Shown here: piece by piece, positions 63,556-64,000 of the stretch | Layout: each line of letters starts with the position of its first letter | Position numbering within the stretch: position 1 is the first letter of the stretch | Assembly: GCA_965197665.1 (NCBI GenBank) | Contig: CBDANO010000005.1 | Location: forward strand, 434,001 to 498,000 | DNA from: CBDANO01 sp965197665 | Lineage (GTDB): Bacteria; Chloroflexota; Dehalococcoidia; Lucifugimonadales; UBA3495 | Direction of reading: 5' to 3' | DNA: 64,000 nucleotides | Made by a program: the position numbers and the translations under genes | The notes under the pieces: model-generated | Databases searched by the model: none | Seen by the model: only the letters and a program-made list of their open reading frames with translations | Told to the model about the DNA's origin: nothing

Positions 63556-64000
63556 AATCAAGGACCTTCTAAACCGGCAGGGGCCCGGGGGCGAAGCACT
63601 GGTGCAAGGCTGGGTCAAGACCAGGCGTTCGTCGAAGGCGGTCTCCTTCGTTCAGATCAACGACGGATCGACGCTGCAGGACATTCAGGTGGTGGCCGAC
63701 GAAACCCTCCCCGGCTACGAAATCGTGGAGTCGCTGACCACCGGCAGCAGCGTAAGCGTCCGGGGTGTGCTGGTTGAATCTCCGGGAAAGGGCCAAAAAT
63801 ACGAGATTCAAGCGACCGCCATCGAGCTTGTCGGCCCGTCGGACCCGGAGTCCTACCCCCTTCAAAAGAAGCGGCACACCCCCGAGTTCCTCCGAGAGAT
63901 CGCCCACCTGAGGCCCCGGACCAACACCTTCGGCGCCATGGCCCGGGTCCGGAACGCCACCGCCTTCGCCATCCACAGCTTCTTCCAGGAGAGGGGGTTT
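63542..64000 (+). CDS. asnS: Asparaginyl-tRNA synthetase, 5' part
   Basis: The first 153 aa; the gene runs off the window. EALVQGWVKTRRSSKAVSFVQINDGSTLQDIQVV is the OB-fold anticodon-binding domain of class IIb synthetases, and DPESYPLQKKRHTPEFLREIAHLRPRTNTFGAMARVRN, with the YPLQKK-type segment, is typical of AsnRS rather than AspRS. It charges tRNA-Asn. The start is ATG at 63542. The catalytic domain lies beyond the end of the sequence. Confidence 0.93.
   Translation, partial: MRRSRIKDLLNRQGPGGEALVQGWVKTRRSSKAVSFVQINDGSTLQDIQVVADETLPGYEIVESLTTGSSVSVRGVLVESPGKGQKYEIQATAIELVGPSDPESYPLQKKRHTPEFLREIAHLRPRTNTFGAMARVRNATAFAIHSFFQERGF

Noticed and set aside
1..64000. CRISPR array
   Set aside because: No set of regularly spaced identical repeats was seen; the repeats found are dispersed or only two-copy.
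1..64000. tRNA or rRNA genes
   Set aside because: Scanning the gaps for tRNA-like TTCGA arms and rRNA signatures by eye found none; a computed scan could still find one.

Overview
This is a bacterial chromosome segment of moderately high GC content with tightly packed, mostly monocistronic or short-operon genes and frequent TTG and GTG starts. The gene content suggests a member of the Chloroflexota, probably of the Dehalococcoidia/SAR202 type. The evidence is adjacent large membrane proteins of the Chlor_Arch_YYY and TIGR03663 kinds, several PD40/BNR beta-propellers, tandem CaiB/BaiF CoA-transferases, many short-chain dehydrogenases, and a cluster of SnoaL-like paralogues. The assignment is inference from gene families; no 16S rRNA or tRNA gene was seen in the window.

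Layout. 0.1-5.8 kb (minus strand): a B12-binding radical-SAM-like protein without its cluster cysteines, an MBL-fold hydrolase, an enoyl-CoA hydratase, a hotdog thioesterase, trmD and an amidohydrolase. 6-13.3 kb (plus): a PD40 lipoprotein, a CinA-like/nucleotidyltransferase fusion, a PHP protein, an exonuclease-DinG helicase and an 8-oxoguanine glycosylase. 13.3-15.9 kb (minus): a quinone reductase/alcohol dehydrogenase, a small zinc protein and a CCA-adding enzyme. 16.1-24 kb (plus): a DsbA/FrnE-like protein with an in-frame TGA at the catalytic cysteine position, then rnc, ftsY and two giant multi-spanning membrane proteins. 24-28 kb: etfB-etfA, then an amidase with a GatC/AtzG-like partner.

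28.6-37.1 kb looks like a catabolic accessory block: a Rieske ferredoxin, two CoA-transferases, a VOC protein, a nitroreductase, two SDRs and four consecutive SnoaL-like paralogues. 37.7-45.1 kb holds an MFS transporter, a P1 peptidase, a DUF2520 Rossmann protein, panB, panC, a decayed alcohol-dehydrogenase tail, a BNR propeller and a VOC protein. 45.1-49.5 kb is a disturbed zone: repeats, an AT-rich patch, a surface repeat protein broken by stops and frameshifts, and a Cache-type lipoprotein. 49.8-64 kb has a nitronate monooxygenase-like protein, sbcD, a zinc-ribbon coiled-coil protein, the RNase P RNA, a split ThDP decarboxylase pair, a second PHP protein, a MaoC pair, an SDR, a CDF transporter, gatC-gatA, a broken lipoprotein running into a PD-(D/E)XK nuclease-like gene, and the 5' part of asnS.

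The strongest unexpected signal is at 16.1-16.8 kb. A near-consensus promoter, a Shine-Dalgarno/GTG start, an otherwise intact DsbA-like frame, a single TGA exactly where the family has its catalytic Cys, and a hairpin with a bulged U and a G-first apical loop 21 nt after the TGA together suggest a selenocysteine-containing thiol oxidoreductase co-transcribed with rnc and ftsY. A dispersed hairpin-rich repeat family (8.5, 26.1, 45.3 and 45.5 kb) is the second genome-level feature.
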